This document shows, in pieces, positions 7,662-22,450 of a stretch of 64,000 nucleotides of DNA (within the stretch, counting starts at the first letter, position 1; each line of letters begins with the position of its first letter). The notes under the pieces were generated by a model. That model did no database searches. It had not been told where the DNA came from and worked only from the letters and a program-made list of their open reading frames with translations. The DNA is taken from assembly GCA_036489315.1 (NCBI GenBank), contig DASXFZ010000013.1, positions 1 to 64,000 of the forward strand, in the 5' to 3' direction. Source of the DNA: Candidatus Cybelea sp. Its GTDB lineage: Bacteria; Vulcanimicrobiota; Vulcanimicrobiia; Vulcanimicrobiales; Vulcanimicrobiaceae. A program made the position numbers and the translations under genes.

Positions 7662-9578
7662 ATGATCATCGAGCGGATCGACTCACCGGCCGACGTCAAA
7701 CGTCTCAAACGCAGCGAAATCGATGTCCTGGCAAGTGAGATTCGCGACCTGCTCGTCCGCACGTGCGCCGTCAACGGCGGCCACCTCGCGCCGAATTTGG
7801 GCGTCGTCGAGTTGACCATTGCGCTGCATAAAGTCCTCGATCTGCCGACCGATAAGCTCGTGTGGGACGTCAGCCATCAGACCTACGTCCACAAGATTCT
7901 CACGGGCCGGCGCGACCGTTTCTCGACGATTCGCAAGGGCGGCGGCCTCTCGGGCTTCGCGATGCGCAGCGAATCGCCGTACGATCCGTTCGGGGCGGGC
8001 CACGCCAGCACGTCGGTCGCGGCGGCGCTGGGCATGGCGCTGGCGCGCGATCTGGTCGGCAGCGACGAGTGCGTCGTCGCCGTACTCGGTGATGGCGCGC
8101 TGACCGGCGGCCTGGCCTACGAGGCGCTCAACAACGCCGGAGCGCTGCGGACGCCGTTTATCGTGATCCTCAACGACAACGAGATGTCGATCGCGCCCAA
8201 CGTCGGCTCGATCGCCACCTATCTCTCGATGCTGCGCACCAAGCCGTTTGCGAACTTCGTGCGCCGCACCGGCCGGGAGGTGCTCAAGCGCATCCCGCTG
8301 GGCGGCGCAGCAAAGCGCGCGATCGAGGGCGCGGAGATCGGCGCGATGCACTTCATCGGCCCCGCGGAGAAGACGGCGGTGATCTTCGAGGAGCTCGGTT
8401 TTCGCTATATCGGCCCGGTGGACGGCCACAACTACGACGTACTGCTCGATGCGCTGCAGACGGCGAAGGACTTCGACCGCCCGGTGCTGCTGCACGTGCG
8501 TACCGTCAAGGGCAAGGGCTACGAGCCCGCCGAGCGCGATTCGCGCACGTTCCACGGCATCGGCGCCAACGCGTTCGAACCTAGCAACGGCAGCAAGAAA
8601 ACCTCGGCCGGCGGGCGCCCGAAGTTCCAGGACGTCTTCGGCGACGCGATGATCGCCGTTGCGCAGAAGGATCCGCGCGTCGTCGGCATCACCGCGGCGA
8701 TGCCCGACGGCACCGGCCTCGCGAAGTTCGGCAAACGCTTTCCCGAGCGCTATTTCGATGTCGGCATCGCCGAGGCGCACGCGGTCTGCTTTGCGGCGGG
8801 TCTAGCGTCGAGCGGCCTGCGGCCGGTCTGCGCGATCTACTCGACCTTCCTGCAGCGAGCGTACGATCAGATCGTGCACGACGTCGTCGTGCAGAATCTT
8901 CCCGTCGTCTTCTGCATGGATCGCGCCGGCTTCGTCGGCGACGACGGCCCGACGCACATGGGGCTCTACGATATCGCCTACCTGCGCACGCTGCCCAACT
9001 TCACGCTAATGGCGCCGCGCAACGAGGCCGAGCTGCTGCCGATGCTCGAGCACGCGCTGACGCTCAACGGGCCGACGGGGATTCGCTACCCGCGCGGCTC
9101 GACCAGCGGCCGCCACGACGAGCCGCTCGCGCCGCTGATTCACGGGAAGGCCGAAGTGCTGCGCCGCGGCCGCAAGGTGGCGATCCTTGCCTACGGCACG
9201 TCGGTCGACATCGCGCTCGACGCTGCGGCGCTGCTCGGCACGAGTCCGGAGAGCAGCCCGGTCACGATCGTGAACGCGCGCTTCGCCAAGCCGCTCGACG
9301 AGGCGCTGCTGCTCGATCTGGAACGCGACCACTCGCACGTCATTACTCTGGAAGAACACTCGCTGGCCGGCGGATTCGGCACCGCCGTGGCGGAGTTCGT
9401 CTCCGACCGCGGCCTCAATTTGCGCGTCGAGCGGATGGGCGTTCCAAACGTGCTGGTTCAGCACGATTCGCAGGATAAGCAGCGCGCGCTCTTCGGGCTC
9501 AACGGCGAGGCGCTGGCAGCCCGCGTCCGTCAGATCAGTGAATCGAAATCGGAGAAGTCGGTAGTCCGAGCTCGCTGA
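7662..9578 (+). CDS. dxs: 1-deoxy-D-xylulose-5-phosphate synthase
   Basis: DXS condenses pyruvate and glyceraldehyde-3-phosphate with thiamine diphosphate. It is the entry step of the MEP isoprenoid pathway that ultimately feeds squalene and hopanoids. The 638-aa length is typical. Visible landmarks are WDVSHQTYVHKILTGRRD, GAGHASTSVAAALGMA, the ThDP-binding GDGALTGGLAYEALNNAG near residue 143, and in the transketolase pyrimidine domain FDVGIAEAHAV and DRAGFVGDDGPTHMG. It lies 18 bp after hpnG, which suggests isoprenoid supply is co-expressed with hopanoid tailoring. Its last 44 bp overlap the 3' end of the convergent membrane-protein gene. Confidence 0.97.
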   Translation: MIIERIDSPADVKRLKRSEIDVLASEIRDLLVRTCAVNGGHLAPNLGVVELTIALHKVLDLPTDKLVWDVSHQTYVHKILTGRRDRFSTIRKGGGLSGFAMRSESPYDPFGAGHASTSVAAALGMALARDLVGSDECVVAVLGDGALTGGLAYEALNNAGALRTPFIVILNDNEMSIAPNVGSIATYLSMLRTKPFANFVRRTGREVLKRIPLGGAAKRAIEGAEIGAMHFIGPAEKTAVIFEELGFRYIGPVDGHNYDVLLDALQTAKDFDRPVLLHVRTVKGKGYEPAERDSRTFHGIGANAFEPSNGSKKTSAGGRPKFQDVFGDAMIAVAQKDPRVVGITAAMPDGTGLAKFGKRFPERYFDVGIAEAHAVCFAAGLASSGLRPVCAIYSTFLQRAYDQIVHDVVVQNLPVVFCMDRAGFVGDDGPTHMGLYDIAYLRTLPNFTLMAPRNEAELLPMLEHALTLNGPTGIRYPRGSTSGRHDEPLAPLIHGKAEVLRRGRKVAILAYGTSVDIALDAAALLGTSPESSPVTIVNARFAKPLDEALLLDLERDHSHVITLEEHSLAGGFGTAVAEFVSDRGLNLRVERMGVPNVLVQHDSQDKQRALFGLNGEALAARVRQISESKSEKSVVRAR

Positions 9579-10263
9579 GGCCGCGCAGCTCGAGCAGCCA
9601 GCGCATATAGGCGATGAACGTTACATAGTAAAGGTACACCACCCCGAGAAACGCGATCGGGCTGAGGACGACTGCGCCCGACGGGAAGACCCACGCCAGC
9701 GCGAGCGGCAGGCCAAGCAGCACGAGTTCGATGAGCCCCACGAAGATCGAGAGCACCACCATGAAGCCGAGCGTCTGCCAGAAGTGCCCGGTCGTGAGCG
9801 CCCACGACTCGCGAAACGGATTCGTCCCTGGGTCGAGCAGATAGGCGTAGGTTGCAAAGCTGAGCTTGACCGCGACCCAGATGCCGGGCCAGATCAGCAG
9901 CACGAAGCCGATCTCGGTGGCGATTCCGACCACCAACCCGATGCCGATGATGGCCAGCACCAGGATGAAGGTCATCTTGAAGGCCGGCCGGACGAGGCGG
10001 ATCACCTCGGGCAAAATGAAGAACATCGCGATCGCGGCGAAGGCCGCGACCGGCTGCGCAGCGATCTCGAGGTGCACCGCCTGCTGGTCGGACGGGCCGG
10101 CGAACTCTCCCAGCCACATTCCGAAAACGACGCCGAGCGCGGTCAGGGCGGCCAGGATCCAATAGACGAACATGCGCCGCTCCATCAGCGGCCAGGCGGC
10201 TCGGAAGGCCGAGCCGATGATCCCCATGATGTCCGGCTGCGCTGTCGTCACCGAGGCAAGCAT
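9535..10263 (-). CDS. hypothetical multi-pass membrane protein
   Basis: A 242-aa integral membrane protein. Hydrophobic segments are visible at MFVYWILAALTALGVVFGMW, VAAFAAIAMFFILPEVI, MTFILVLAIIGIGLVVGI, LGFMVVLSIFVGLIELVLLG, LALAWVF and VVLSPIAFLGVVYLYYVTFI, giving about six spans. A SFATYAYLLDPGTNPFRESWALTTGHFW stretch, broken here only for description, resembles the loop of DUF975/glycerophosphodiester-type membrane domains, but I do not claim membership. It is convergent with dxs (44-bp tail overlap) and divergent from rpoB. Function unknown. Confidence 0.75.
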   Translation of the reverse strand: MLASVTTAQPDIMGIIGSAFRAAWPLMERRMFVYWILAALTALGVVFGMWLGEFAGPSDQQAVHLEIAAQPVAAFAAIAMFFILPEVIRLVRPAFKMTFILVLAIIGIGLVVGIATEIGFVLLIWPGIWVAVKLSFATYAYLLDPGTNPFRESWALTTGHFWQTLGFMVVLSIFVGLIELVLLGLPLALAWVFPSGAVVLSPIAFLGVVYLYYVTFIAYMRWLLELRGLSELGLPTSPISIH

Positions 10264-10334
10264 TCAAGTGTCGCCTAGCTGACCCCCGCCGCCGCGCAAG
10301 CGGCGCCCGCCTGCTCCCTCCGAGGAAGGTTTCC

Positions 10335-10363
10335 TTGACGCTCGTGGCGACGGGTGATAAACT
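10335..10363 (+). promoter_or_regulatory. rpoB promoter
   Basis: TTGACG (10335-10340), a 17-nt spacer and TAAACT (10358-10363), preceded by TGA. The 9-mer TGATAAACT fits the pattern shared with the rpsL, tuf and rplC promoters. The predicted transcription start near 10370 gives a leader of about 150 nt. Confidence 0.65.
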
Positions 10364-10409
10364 CGTTTCCTATGCCCCGGGGCGCATGACAGTCGCCAAA
10401 AGAGAAGGG

Positions 10410-10450
10410 CGAGACACCTCCGGTAAACGGAGCCCGTGTTTCGTCTTTTT
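10410..10450 (+). terminator. terminator-like hairpin in rpoB leader (attenuator candidate)
   Basis: CGAGACAC (10410-10417) pairs with GTGTTTCG (10436-10443) with one G-U pair. Inside it CTCCG pairs with CGGAG around a GTAAA loop, and CCC is bulged. The stem is followed directly by TCTTTTT (10444-10450). This is the layout of an intrinsic terminator placed between promoter and rpoB, so it may attenuate rpoB transcription. No alternative antiterminator stem is obvious to me. Confidence 0.5.
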
Positions 10451-10522
10451 GGTGTGCCCGGAAGGCTGTAGTGCCCCACGAAATTATTAACTAAATATTT
10501 TCAACCGTACAGAAAGAGAGTA

Positions 10523-14422
<3,900 letters not shown>

Positions 14423-14447
14423 CTCTACGCCGGCAGCCGAAAGCGAA

Positions 14448-14483
14448 AAGCGCGAGAACGATTCGTTCTCGCGCTTCTCTTTT
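14448..14483 (+). terminator. intrinsic terminator after rpoB
   Basis: AAGCGCGAGAACG (14448-14460), loop ATT, and CGTTCTCGCGCTT (14464-14476) form a perfect 13-bp stem followed by CTCTTTT. It lies 25 bp after the rpoB stop codon and faces a convergent gene, so it could serve both strands. It shows that rpoB transcription ends here rather than continuing into rpoC. Confidence 0.88.
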
Positions 14484-14501
14484 AGCGGGAAGAGCCGGGG
14501 A

Positions 14502-15059
14502 TTAGTTCTTGGTGCAAACGGTCGACACACTAACGTGGCGTCCGGTCTTGGTTTCGGTAAAGGACGACGTCGACGTGAGCTTCGTGGGGCTCACCTTTGT
14601 CGTCGTCGTATCGGTCTGCGCGCTGATGTCGGGTCCCGGTGCAAACGAAACGTCGTGCCAAACGATCTGGTCGCCGACCCAGCCCTTTGAAAACGCGAGG
14701 CCGTAGGCGCCGCCGTCACCCCACGAAACGTCGACCCAGCGTTTGCTGTCCGAATCGTAGGTGATGCGATCCATCGTCGTGAGCTGCTTGGAGACCCACG
14801 AGGTCTTCGCCGTCGTGGAGGTTTGGTTGATCCAATAACCCGTCGGGTCGAGGGTGTAGGTCGACGTCGTTACGTAGACCGCCGGGCGCCGCGCGCTTTT
14901 GGTTTTGCAGGTCCAGTTACCGAGCAAGAACTCCTCCGATGAGAAGTTCGGTTTGTTTGGGGCCGGGATCGGCGTGCTCTCAACTTGTGCCGAGGCGAAG
15001 GTCCTCAGACTCGCCCCGATCAGCACCACCGCGGCGGCCAATGTTCGCTTGAAATGCAA
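14502..15059 (-). CDS. hypothetical secreted protein
   Basis: A 185-aa exported protein. A TTG start at 15059 is chosen because AGGAG lies 8 nt before it and the resulting N-terminus (KRTLAAAVVLIGASLRTFASAQ) is a good signal peptide. The mature part has EEFLLGNWTCKTKS, YTLDPTGYWINQT and a Thr/Ser-rich C-terminus (TDTTTTKVSPTKLTSTSSF). The opening GNWTC...-type motif recalls small DUF1579-like or lipocalin-like secreted domains, but this is a weak resemblance. Two Cys could form a disulfide. It converges on rpoB across the terminator. Confidence 0.65.
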   Translation of the reverse strand: MHFKRTLAAAVVLIGASLRTFASAQVESTPIPAPNKPNFSSEEFLLGNWTCKTKSARRPAVYVTTSTYTLDPTGYWINQTSTTAKTSWVSKQLTTMDRITYDSDSKRWVDVSWGDGGAYGLAFSKGWVGDQIVWHDVSFAPGPDISAQTDTTTTKVSPTKLTSTSSFTETKTGRHVSVSTVCTKN

Positions 15060-15247
15060 TTTGAGATCTCCTATATGGAGTAGCGTGAGAGATATTAAGG
15101 GAAGTGAGGCGGCCGTTAAGCGGTGTAAAGGGATGATAGCGTACTTCCCCATTCTAGTTCGGCCGCTTGGGGTGTTTGCCGGCAGGCTGCTGCTCGCCTC
15201 CTTGCAGGTTCGCTGGGCCGAGAGCAAGCATAGTCTCCGTCCCTGAT

Positions 15248-16150
15248 ATGAGCACGCTGCAAAAGGTCGGCATCGTCGGGACCGGGCGGATGGGTTCGAA
15301 CATCGCCAAGCGCCTCAACGACGCCGGCTATCCGATCGTGGCCCTCTACGATCTCAACCCCGAATCGGCCCACGCGACCGCCGCCGAGACGGGCGGCGAG
15401 GTGACCGCCTCGCTGCCGCGCGTCACGGCGCTCGCCGACGTCGTCGTCACGGTCGTCACCGACGACGCCGCGATGTACGAGATCTTTGCGCCGCCGGAGG
15501 ATTCGCTGCTCACCGGGGCCGCGGGGAAAGTCTTCGTTAACTGCGCGACCGTTTCGCCGCACGTGCACGTCGACATCGAAAAGCTTGCACGGGCAGCGGG
15601 CGCCGACGCGCTGGAAGCCTGCATGGCCAGCTCGATTCCGCAGGCGCGCAACGGCACGCTCTACTTGATGATCGGCGGCCGGCGCGCGACCTACGAAAAG
15701 CTCGAGCCGATGTTTGAAAAGATGAGCGCATCGCTGCGGTACATCGGCGAGGCGGGGCGCGCGGCCCAGGTCAAAGCGCTCGTGAACATGGTGATGAACA
15801 TTAACACCGCGGGGCTTGCCGAAGGGCTTGGCCTCGGCGACGCGCTCGGCCTCGATCTCGATATGCTGCGCGAAGTCTTTTCGCAGACGGGTGCAAACTC
15901 GCGCGTGCTTGAGACCGACGGCGCGGACATGCAGAACCGCGACCACGACGTCTACTTTTCGGCCGCGCACGCTGCTAAAGATAGCGGCATCGCGCTGGCA
16001 CTCGCAAAGCAAGCCGGGCTGGAGCTGCCGCTCGCAGCGGCAACCTTCGAACAGTACGAACGGATGAAGACTCTCGGATTGGGAGAACTCGATAAGTCCG
16101 GCATTTCCGAACTCACTTTCAAGTCTAGGAGGACTCGCAATGGCGTCTGA
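15248..16150 (+). CDS. beta-hydroxyacid dehydrogenase family oxidoreductase
   Basis: An NAD(P)-dependent dehydrogenase of 300 aa, of the 3-hydroxyisobutyrate/6-phosphogluconate dehydrogenase-like superfamily. The dinucleotide motif is VGIVGTGRMGSNIAKRL at the N-terminus, with DLNPE after the second strand. The catalytic Lys region is AAQVKALVNMVMN, and the all-helical C-terminal domain follows (HDVYFSAAHAAKDSGIALAL). The substrate motif, usually DAPVSGG, reads EACMASSIPQARNGT, so the substrate is uncertain. It overlaps the DUF5069-like gene by 11 bp. ATG 15248 gives the standard N-terminus. Confidence 0.85.
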   Translation: MSTLQKVGIVGTGRMGSNIAKRLNDAGYPIVALYDLNPESAHATAAETGGEVTASLPRVTALADVVVTVVTDDAAMYEIFAPPEDSLLTGAAGKVFVNCATVSPHVHVDIEKLARAAGADALEACMASSIPQARNGTLYLMIGGRRATYEKLEPMFEKMSASLRYIGEAGRAAQVKALVNMVMNINTAGLAEGLGLGDALGLDLDMLREVFSQTGANSRVLETDGADMQNRDHDVYFSAAHAAKDSGIALALAKQAGLELPLAAATFEQYERMKTLGLGELDKSGISELTFKSRRTRNGV

Positions 16151-16586
16151 TTCTCAAACCACCGTCGTTCCATTGGTCAGCTCGGGGACCGCGGGTCCGC
16201 TGGGAGCGATCCATCTCCCCCGTCTGTGGCTGAAGCTCTCGCTCGCGGCGCGCGACGCTTTGCCGGCGGGCTACGACGAATGCGGCGCCGGCTTCGACGC
16301 GATGACGCTCGGCGCGCTGGGGCTCGACCGCGACAAGACGATCGAGTTCGTGCGCACCGCCAAGCCGCGCTACATGGAGTTCGAAAAGTGGGTCATCGCC
16401 AACGGCAAGACCGACAAGGCGACGATCGAGGCGCACAACGCGGCAGTCCGCGGCTACAACCACGGCGACGAGCTGGCCGGCTCGATGCGGGCCTCCTGCG
16501 GGGTGGACAACTCGGCCGTGAAGGATGCGGTGACGCTCAACACGGTGGAAGATCTCGACGAGATCTACACGCGCTCGCTGCACTAA
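16140..16586 (+). CDS. DUF5069-like protein
   Basis: A 148-aa cytoplasmic protein. The layout LPRLWLKLSLAARDALP, then GYDECGAGFDAMTLGALGL, then TIEFVRTAKPRYMEFEKWV resembles DUF5069 proteins as I remember them. There is no signal peptide or membrane span. An SD-like AGGAGGA lies just upstream (about 16126-16135) inside the preceding dehydrogenase gene, and the 11-bp overlap points to coupled expression. The biochemical role of this family is unknown to me. Confidence 0.65.
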   Translation: MASDSQTTVVPLVSSGTAGPLGAIHLPRLWLKLSLAARDALPAGYDECGAGFDAMTLGALGLDRDKTIEFVRTAKPRYMEFEKWVIANGKTDKATIEAHNAAVRGYNHGDELAGSMRASCGVDNSAVKDAVTLNTVEDLDEIYTRSLH

Positions 16587-16657
16587 GAACTCATCCACTT
16601 TTAACGGCTCTCTAACTAAGCGCCCGCTAACTGATTGCGGATGGATTAGAATCGCCC

Positions 16658-16715
16658 GTGTAACTCCGTTTGCAGAGTTACACAAGTTGACGGTCGCTGC
16701 GTAGACTCCGACAAT
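16658..16715 (+). promoter_or_regulatory. promoter with upstream perfect inverted repeat
   Basis: GTGTAACTC (16658-16666) and GAGTTACAC (16675-16683) form a perfect 9-bp inverted repeat with an 8-nt spacer. TTGACG (16687-16692), 17 nt and GACAAT (16710-16715) follow directly. The repeat abuts the -35 box, as expected of a regulator site, though it could instead be a hairpin. A second hairpin, ACCGCAA-TC-TTGCGGT (16724-16739), would lie at the 5' end of the transcript. Confidence 0.5.
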
Positions 16716-16762
16716 TGTTGCATACCGCAATCTTGCGGTTCTTTGCCTTTGAGGAGTTTATG

Positions 16763-17578
16763 ATGCGCAAAGCGCTCGTTACTTTGAGCATTCTGCTTGC
16801 CGCTTCGCTCCAGATAGCGCGAGCCGATTCCCCGACAAGCGCCGCGCCGGCAGATGAATACTTCGGTCCATCTAGCCAGAGCGTGCTCGAAATTAGAAAC
16901 CGGTTAGACGACTACGACAAACGCGACGTTCGCGACATGCTCAACCCCGACACCTCGACTTCGTTGAATCACCTGGAGCTGGCGATTCTCGACTGGCAGC
17001 ACCGTTATCCGCGCGATCCGTGGCTGCCGCGGACGATGTCCCACCTGATGCGCGAGTACTGGCGCTGCGGCCAGTCCTCGAGTGCAGCCGGCGTCGCGAC
17101 CATCTCGGTGCTGCGGTCGGCCTATCCGGACTCGCCGTGGACGACGGCGGCCGTGACGATGGTCTACGGCTCGAACGGAACGCTGAACGAGGTCGCCCGC
17201 GACAAGGCGCCCTACGAAGAAGAAGCGCCGGCCCCGGTTCCGGACCAAGCGGCCTACTACTATCCCGCCCCGGCGGACCAGGGAATCCCGAGCTATGCGA
17301 CGCCGATCGCCGCCGCGGCGCTCCCGCAGGGCAACGCCGGCCCGACCGTCGCCGCCTTCGACGTCGCCCCGCCGGCCGATGAAGCTGCGCAGGGCGAGCA
17401 ACCTCAGGCTCAGGACGATCAGTCCCAACAGAACGATCAGCCGCAGCAGAACGATCAGCCGCAACAGAACGATCAGACCCAGACTCAGCAGGACGACCAG
17501 ACACTGCAGGCCGACGCGGCGCCGCAGGAACAGCAGCTCGATCCGCAAGAGGCTCCCACGCCTCCGCCTGCCAGGTAA
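16763..17578 (+). CDS. hypothetical exported protein with Gln/Asp repeat tail
   Basis: A 271-aa exported protein. Of the tandem ATGs at 16760 and 16763, the second sits 6 nt after GAGGAG and gives MRKALVTLSILLAASLQIARADS, a signal peptide. The middle (MLNPDTSTSLNHLELAILDWQ, read in parts, and HRYPRDPWLPRTMSHLMREYWRC) looks helical and is reminiscent of TPR-like folds. The C-terminus is low complexity: tandem QPQQNDQ units encoded by near-identical DNA repeats, then Pro-rich. Such tails are prone to copy-number change. Function unknown. Confidence 0.7.
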   Translation: MRKALVTLSILLAASLQIARADSPTSAAPADEYFGPSSQSVLEIRNRLDDYDKRDVRDMLNPDTSTSLNHLELAILDWQHRYPRDPWLPRTMSHLMREYWRCGQSSSAAGVATISVLRSAYPDSPWTTAAVTMVYGSNGTLNEVARDKAPYEEEAPAPVPDQAAYYYPAPADQGIPSYATPIAAAALPQGNAGPTVAAFDVAPPADEAAQGEQPQAQDDQSQQNDQPQQNDQPQQNDQTQTQQDDQTLQADAAPQEQQLDPQEAPTPPPAR

Positions 17579-17658
17579 CCCCGCGCGCGCGATGCCGAAT
17601 GAAGATGGGAACGCTCGATTTGCCCGAGCGCTCCCGCCTTCGGTGGTATCATACGGCG

Positions 17659-18318
17659 ATGACGACCAAAAGCGCGATACAAGACCCGACGATTCACGAG
17701 TACATCGTCAAGACGATGGCGCCCGAGCATCCGGTGCTTAAGGACCTGCGTGATGAGACGTCCAGGCTCTCCGACTCGCGGATGCAGATCGGCCCCGAGC
17801 AGGGCCGTCTAATGCAGGTGCTGGCCCACGCGATCGGTGCGCGCCGCTACCTCGAAATCGGCGTCTTTACCGGTTACAGCTCGCTGGCGATGGCTTTGGC
17901 GCTGCCGGCGGACGGCTATGTTCTTGCCCTCGACGTCAATGCCGAGACGACGGCCCTCGCGCGGCGCTACTGGCAGTCGGCGGGCGTGGCCGAGCGCATC
18001 GACCTGCGCATCGGTCCGGCTTTGGAGACGCTCGAAAGCGTGCGCTCGCAGGGCATCGAGCCGTTCGACATGGCCTTCATCGATGCGGACAAGCAGCGGG
18101 TCAACGAATACTACGAGCTTGCGCTCGAGCTCGTGCGCCCGGGCGGATTCGTGCTGGTCGATAACGTGCTGTGGGACGGCGCGGTCGCCGATCCTGCAAA
18201 CGACGATCCCAGCACGCGGGCGCTTCGCCTCGTGAGCAAACGAGCGGGGCGCGACGATCGCGTCGACGCGGCGCTTATTCCGATCTGCGACGGTTTGCTC
18301 GTCGCTTTGAAACGCTAG
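17659..18318 (+). CDS. SAM-dependent O-methyltransferase
   Basis: A class I methyltransferase of the caffeoyl-CoA/catechol O-methyltransferase type, 219 aa. The SAM motif I is EIGVFTGYSS (66-75), the acidic residue after beta2 lies in ALDVNAE, and the metal/catalytic region is FIDADKQ (about 140-146) with VDNVLWDG downstream. This fold methylates small phenolic or catechol substrates with a divalent metal. ATG 17659 gives a natural start; an in-frame ATG further upstream would add a non-homologous leader. The gene is convergent with the aspartyl protease-like gene 4 bp away. The substrate is unknown. Confidence 0.88.
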   Translation: MTTKSAIQDPTIHEYIVKTMAPEHPVLKDLRDETSRLSDSRMQIGPEQGRLMQVLAHAIGARRYLEIGVFTGYSSLAMALALPADGYVLALDVNAETTALARRYWQSAGVAERIDLRIGPALETLESVRSQGIEPFDMAFIDADKQRVNEYYELALELVRPGGFVLVDNVLWDGAVADPANDDPSTRALRLVSKRAGRDDRVDAALIPICDGLLVALKR

Positions 18319-18322
18319 CGTA

Positions 18323-19285
18323 CTAGAGCGGCGGGCGCAGTGAGTTAAAGCGCGACCACGCCCCGCCGTTGCTCGGCGGCTGCTGCGCCTGCGCCTGCGG
18401 CGGTGCTGCCGCCCAGCCCGGCGAGTACTGCGCGACATCGAAACAGATGCGCTTGCGCGGGTAGTCGACGGCCATCGCGTGGACGCTCGAAAGATTCGTT
18501 TCGATGATCCCGTTGTAACCGTCGGGACGCCGCGGTTCGGTGCAGATCGGCATCGATGTTTCGGGCGCACCCGCCGCGTACCGGATCCACGCCGAAGCGC
18601 CGCAGGCAAAGCCGTTGCGAACCGCGGACTGATTCGTCGTGTAGTCGGCACTCGCAATCAGCGGCCGGCTCAAGCGCGAGCGCACGCCATCCCACAGTGC
18701 ACCGCCGCCCGCCATTCCCGAATCGAGCACGACGTCGTCGAGCCACGTGCCGTTGATTTCAACGGTCGCCAGCGGTACGCGCGGGGCGAGCGCAACCGGC
18801 AGACAGTGCAGGTGCGCGACCTTCGACGCGGACGGGAAGAGCGTGACCGTGCGGTGGTAGCGGTCGATCAGGGTCGGGAAGTGCGCAAAAAAATCGTAGC
18901 CGCAGAGCGCGCTCGAGCCGCTGAGATTCGCGGAGATCAAAGCCGGGACGTTGCGCATTACGCTGCCGGCGACCGTGAAGCGGCCGACGACGGTCTGACG
19001 GTCGGCATAGGTGCGGCCGTCCGGCGCAATCTCGAAGGTTCCGCCTTGGCTCTGCAGCCCGGCCTCGCGGGCCAGCGCCGGCGAGACGAGCATCACCGAA
19101 CTGCCGGTGTCGAGAACGCACGAGGCGCGCACCCCCTCGACGGTCACGGGAATCGTCGTGCGCGTCTCGTTGAAGCCGCTCGCCAGCGTCACGGAAGCGG
19201 CGGCCTGCACGGGTCGCGCGCCGGCGCCGAAAACCAGGAGCACGGCGAACGAGAATAGACAGAGGGCCAGCGCAGTAGATCTCAT
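18323..19285 (-). CDS. retropepsin-like aspartyl protease domain protein, exported
   Basis: A 320-aa exported protein. [19 protein letters not shown] begins a signal peptide ending near VQAAA. The first aspartyl protease motif is [11 protein letters not shown] (Asp59), and a second pseudo-repeat is [14 protein letters not shown]. This two-lobed arrangement in one chain resembles bacterial pepsin/retropepsin-like proteins. A Pro/Gln/Ala-rich C-terminal segment follows. Whether it is an active protease is not shown. A second member with a PDZ domain is encoded at 47761-49614. ATG 19285 is chosen because it gives the signal peptide. Confidence 0.75.
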   Translation of the reverse strand: MRSTALALCLFSFAVLLVFGAGARPVQAAASVTLASGFNETRTTIPVTVEGVRASCVLDTGSSVMLVSPALAREAGLQSQGGTFEIAPDGRTYADRQTVVGRFTVAGSVMRNVPALISANLSGSSALCGYDFFAHFPTLIDRYHRTVTLFPSASKVAHLHCLPVALAPRVPLATVEINGTWLDDVVLDSGMAGGGALWDGVRSRLSRPLIASADYTTNQSAVRNGFACGASAWIRYAAGAPETSMPICTEPRRPDGYNGIIETNLSSVHAMAVDYPRKRICFDVAQYSPGWAAAPPQAQAQQPPSNGGAWSRFNSLRPPL

Positions 19286-19350
19286 CGCGTCGAGGCCAGC
19301 GTACCATAGGGGGCGGGATTCGTCTGCGGCTCTCACCAAAGTGTAAGCAG

Positions 19351-21605
<2,255 letters not shown>

Positions 21606-21609
<4 letters not shown>

Positions 21610-22337
21610 GCGCCGCAGGCAAACACGCCGTCGTCACCGGCGCTTCGCGCGGCATCGGCCTCGCGGCCGCCACACAACTGGCGCAGGCGGGGGCGCGTGT
21701 AAGCATCATCAGCCGCTCGGCGGTCGCCGAAACACCGTTCTTTCACGCGCGCGCCGACGTCGCAAAAGAAGACGAGGTGCGCCGCGCCTTCGCGCAGTGC
21801 CGCGAGGCCAACGGCGAGGTCGCGATCCTCGTCAACAACGCCGGCGTTGCCGAGACGGCGACGCTCTCGCGCACGACGACGGCGATGTGGGAACGCATCC
21901 TTGCAACCAACCTCACCGGCACGTTCCTCTGCACCCGCGAAGTCTTTGCCGAGATGGCGGCGGCCGGCTGGGGACGGATCGTCAACATCGCCAGCACCGC
22001 GGGACTGGCGGGAGCGCCGTACATCGCCGCGTACTGCGCGAGCAAGCACGGCGTCATCGGCTTAACGCGCGCGCTCGCCGCCGAGTCGGCCGGCAGCGGC
22101 GTTACCGTCAATGCGATCTGCCCCGGCTACACCGAGACGGCGATCCTGCACGGCGCGATTGCAAATATCGTCGCCAAAACCGGACGAAGCGAGGACGAGA
22201 CACGTGCGCTGCTCGCGCAGGGCAATCCGCAAGGGCGCTTCGCGACCGTAGAGGAGGTGGCGCAGGCGGTCGTCGATCTCGTCAACGGCTCGCGCACCGG
22301 CGTCGCGCTGACGATCCCCGGCTTCGCTGAAGCGTAG
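21606..22337 (+). CDS. short-chain dehydrogenase/reductase
   Basis: A classical SDR of 243 aa. The cofactor motif is [13 protein letters not shown], followed by VNNAGVAE, the catalytic Ser in NIASTAG and the YxxxK motif YCASK. The lack of an acidic residue at the end of beta2 (ISRSA) is compatible with NADP. It starts at GTG 21606 inside the stop of the monooxygenase/reductase. It is therefore likely to act in the same pathway, plausibly as a 3-hydroxyacyl-CoA dehydrogenase on ring-derived CoA esters; that role is inferred from context only. Confidence 0.88.
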
Positions 22338-22450
22338 CCTTTGAGCCGGCGGCCGAGCCGGCAAGGTACGCTGCGCGCAAGTCGTCGAACGTAAATCGGG
22401 CCGGCCGATACGGAAGCGATGGGGTTGGCTCGGCGGTGAAGGAGCGGTAC

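Noticed and set aside
9530-10267. Alternative minus-strand frame over the membrane-protein gene before rpoB
   Set aside because: It is the shifted-frame shadow of 9535-10263, whose hydrophobic pattern is clearly the real one.
10364-10522. Possible classical L10 leader upstream of rpoB
   Set aside because: rplJ/rplL are absent and I could not find the kink-turn pattern expected of an L10 leader; only a terminator-like hairpin is supported.
17400-17480. Short tandem DNA repeats as a possible CRISPR array
   Set aside because: The units are in-frame codons for QPQQNDQ within an exported protein; there are no spacers or direct repeats of CRISPR type.
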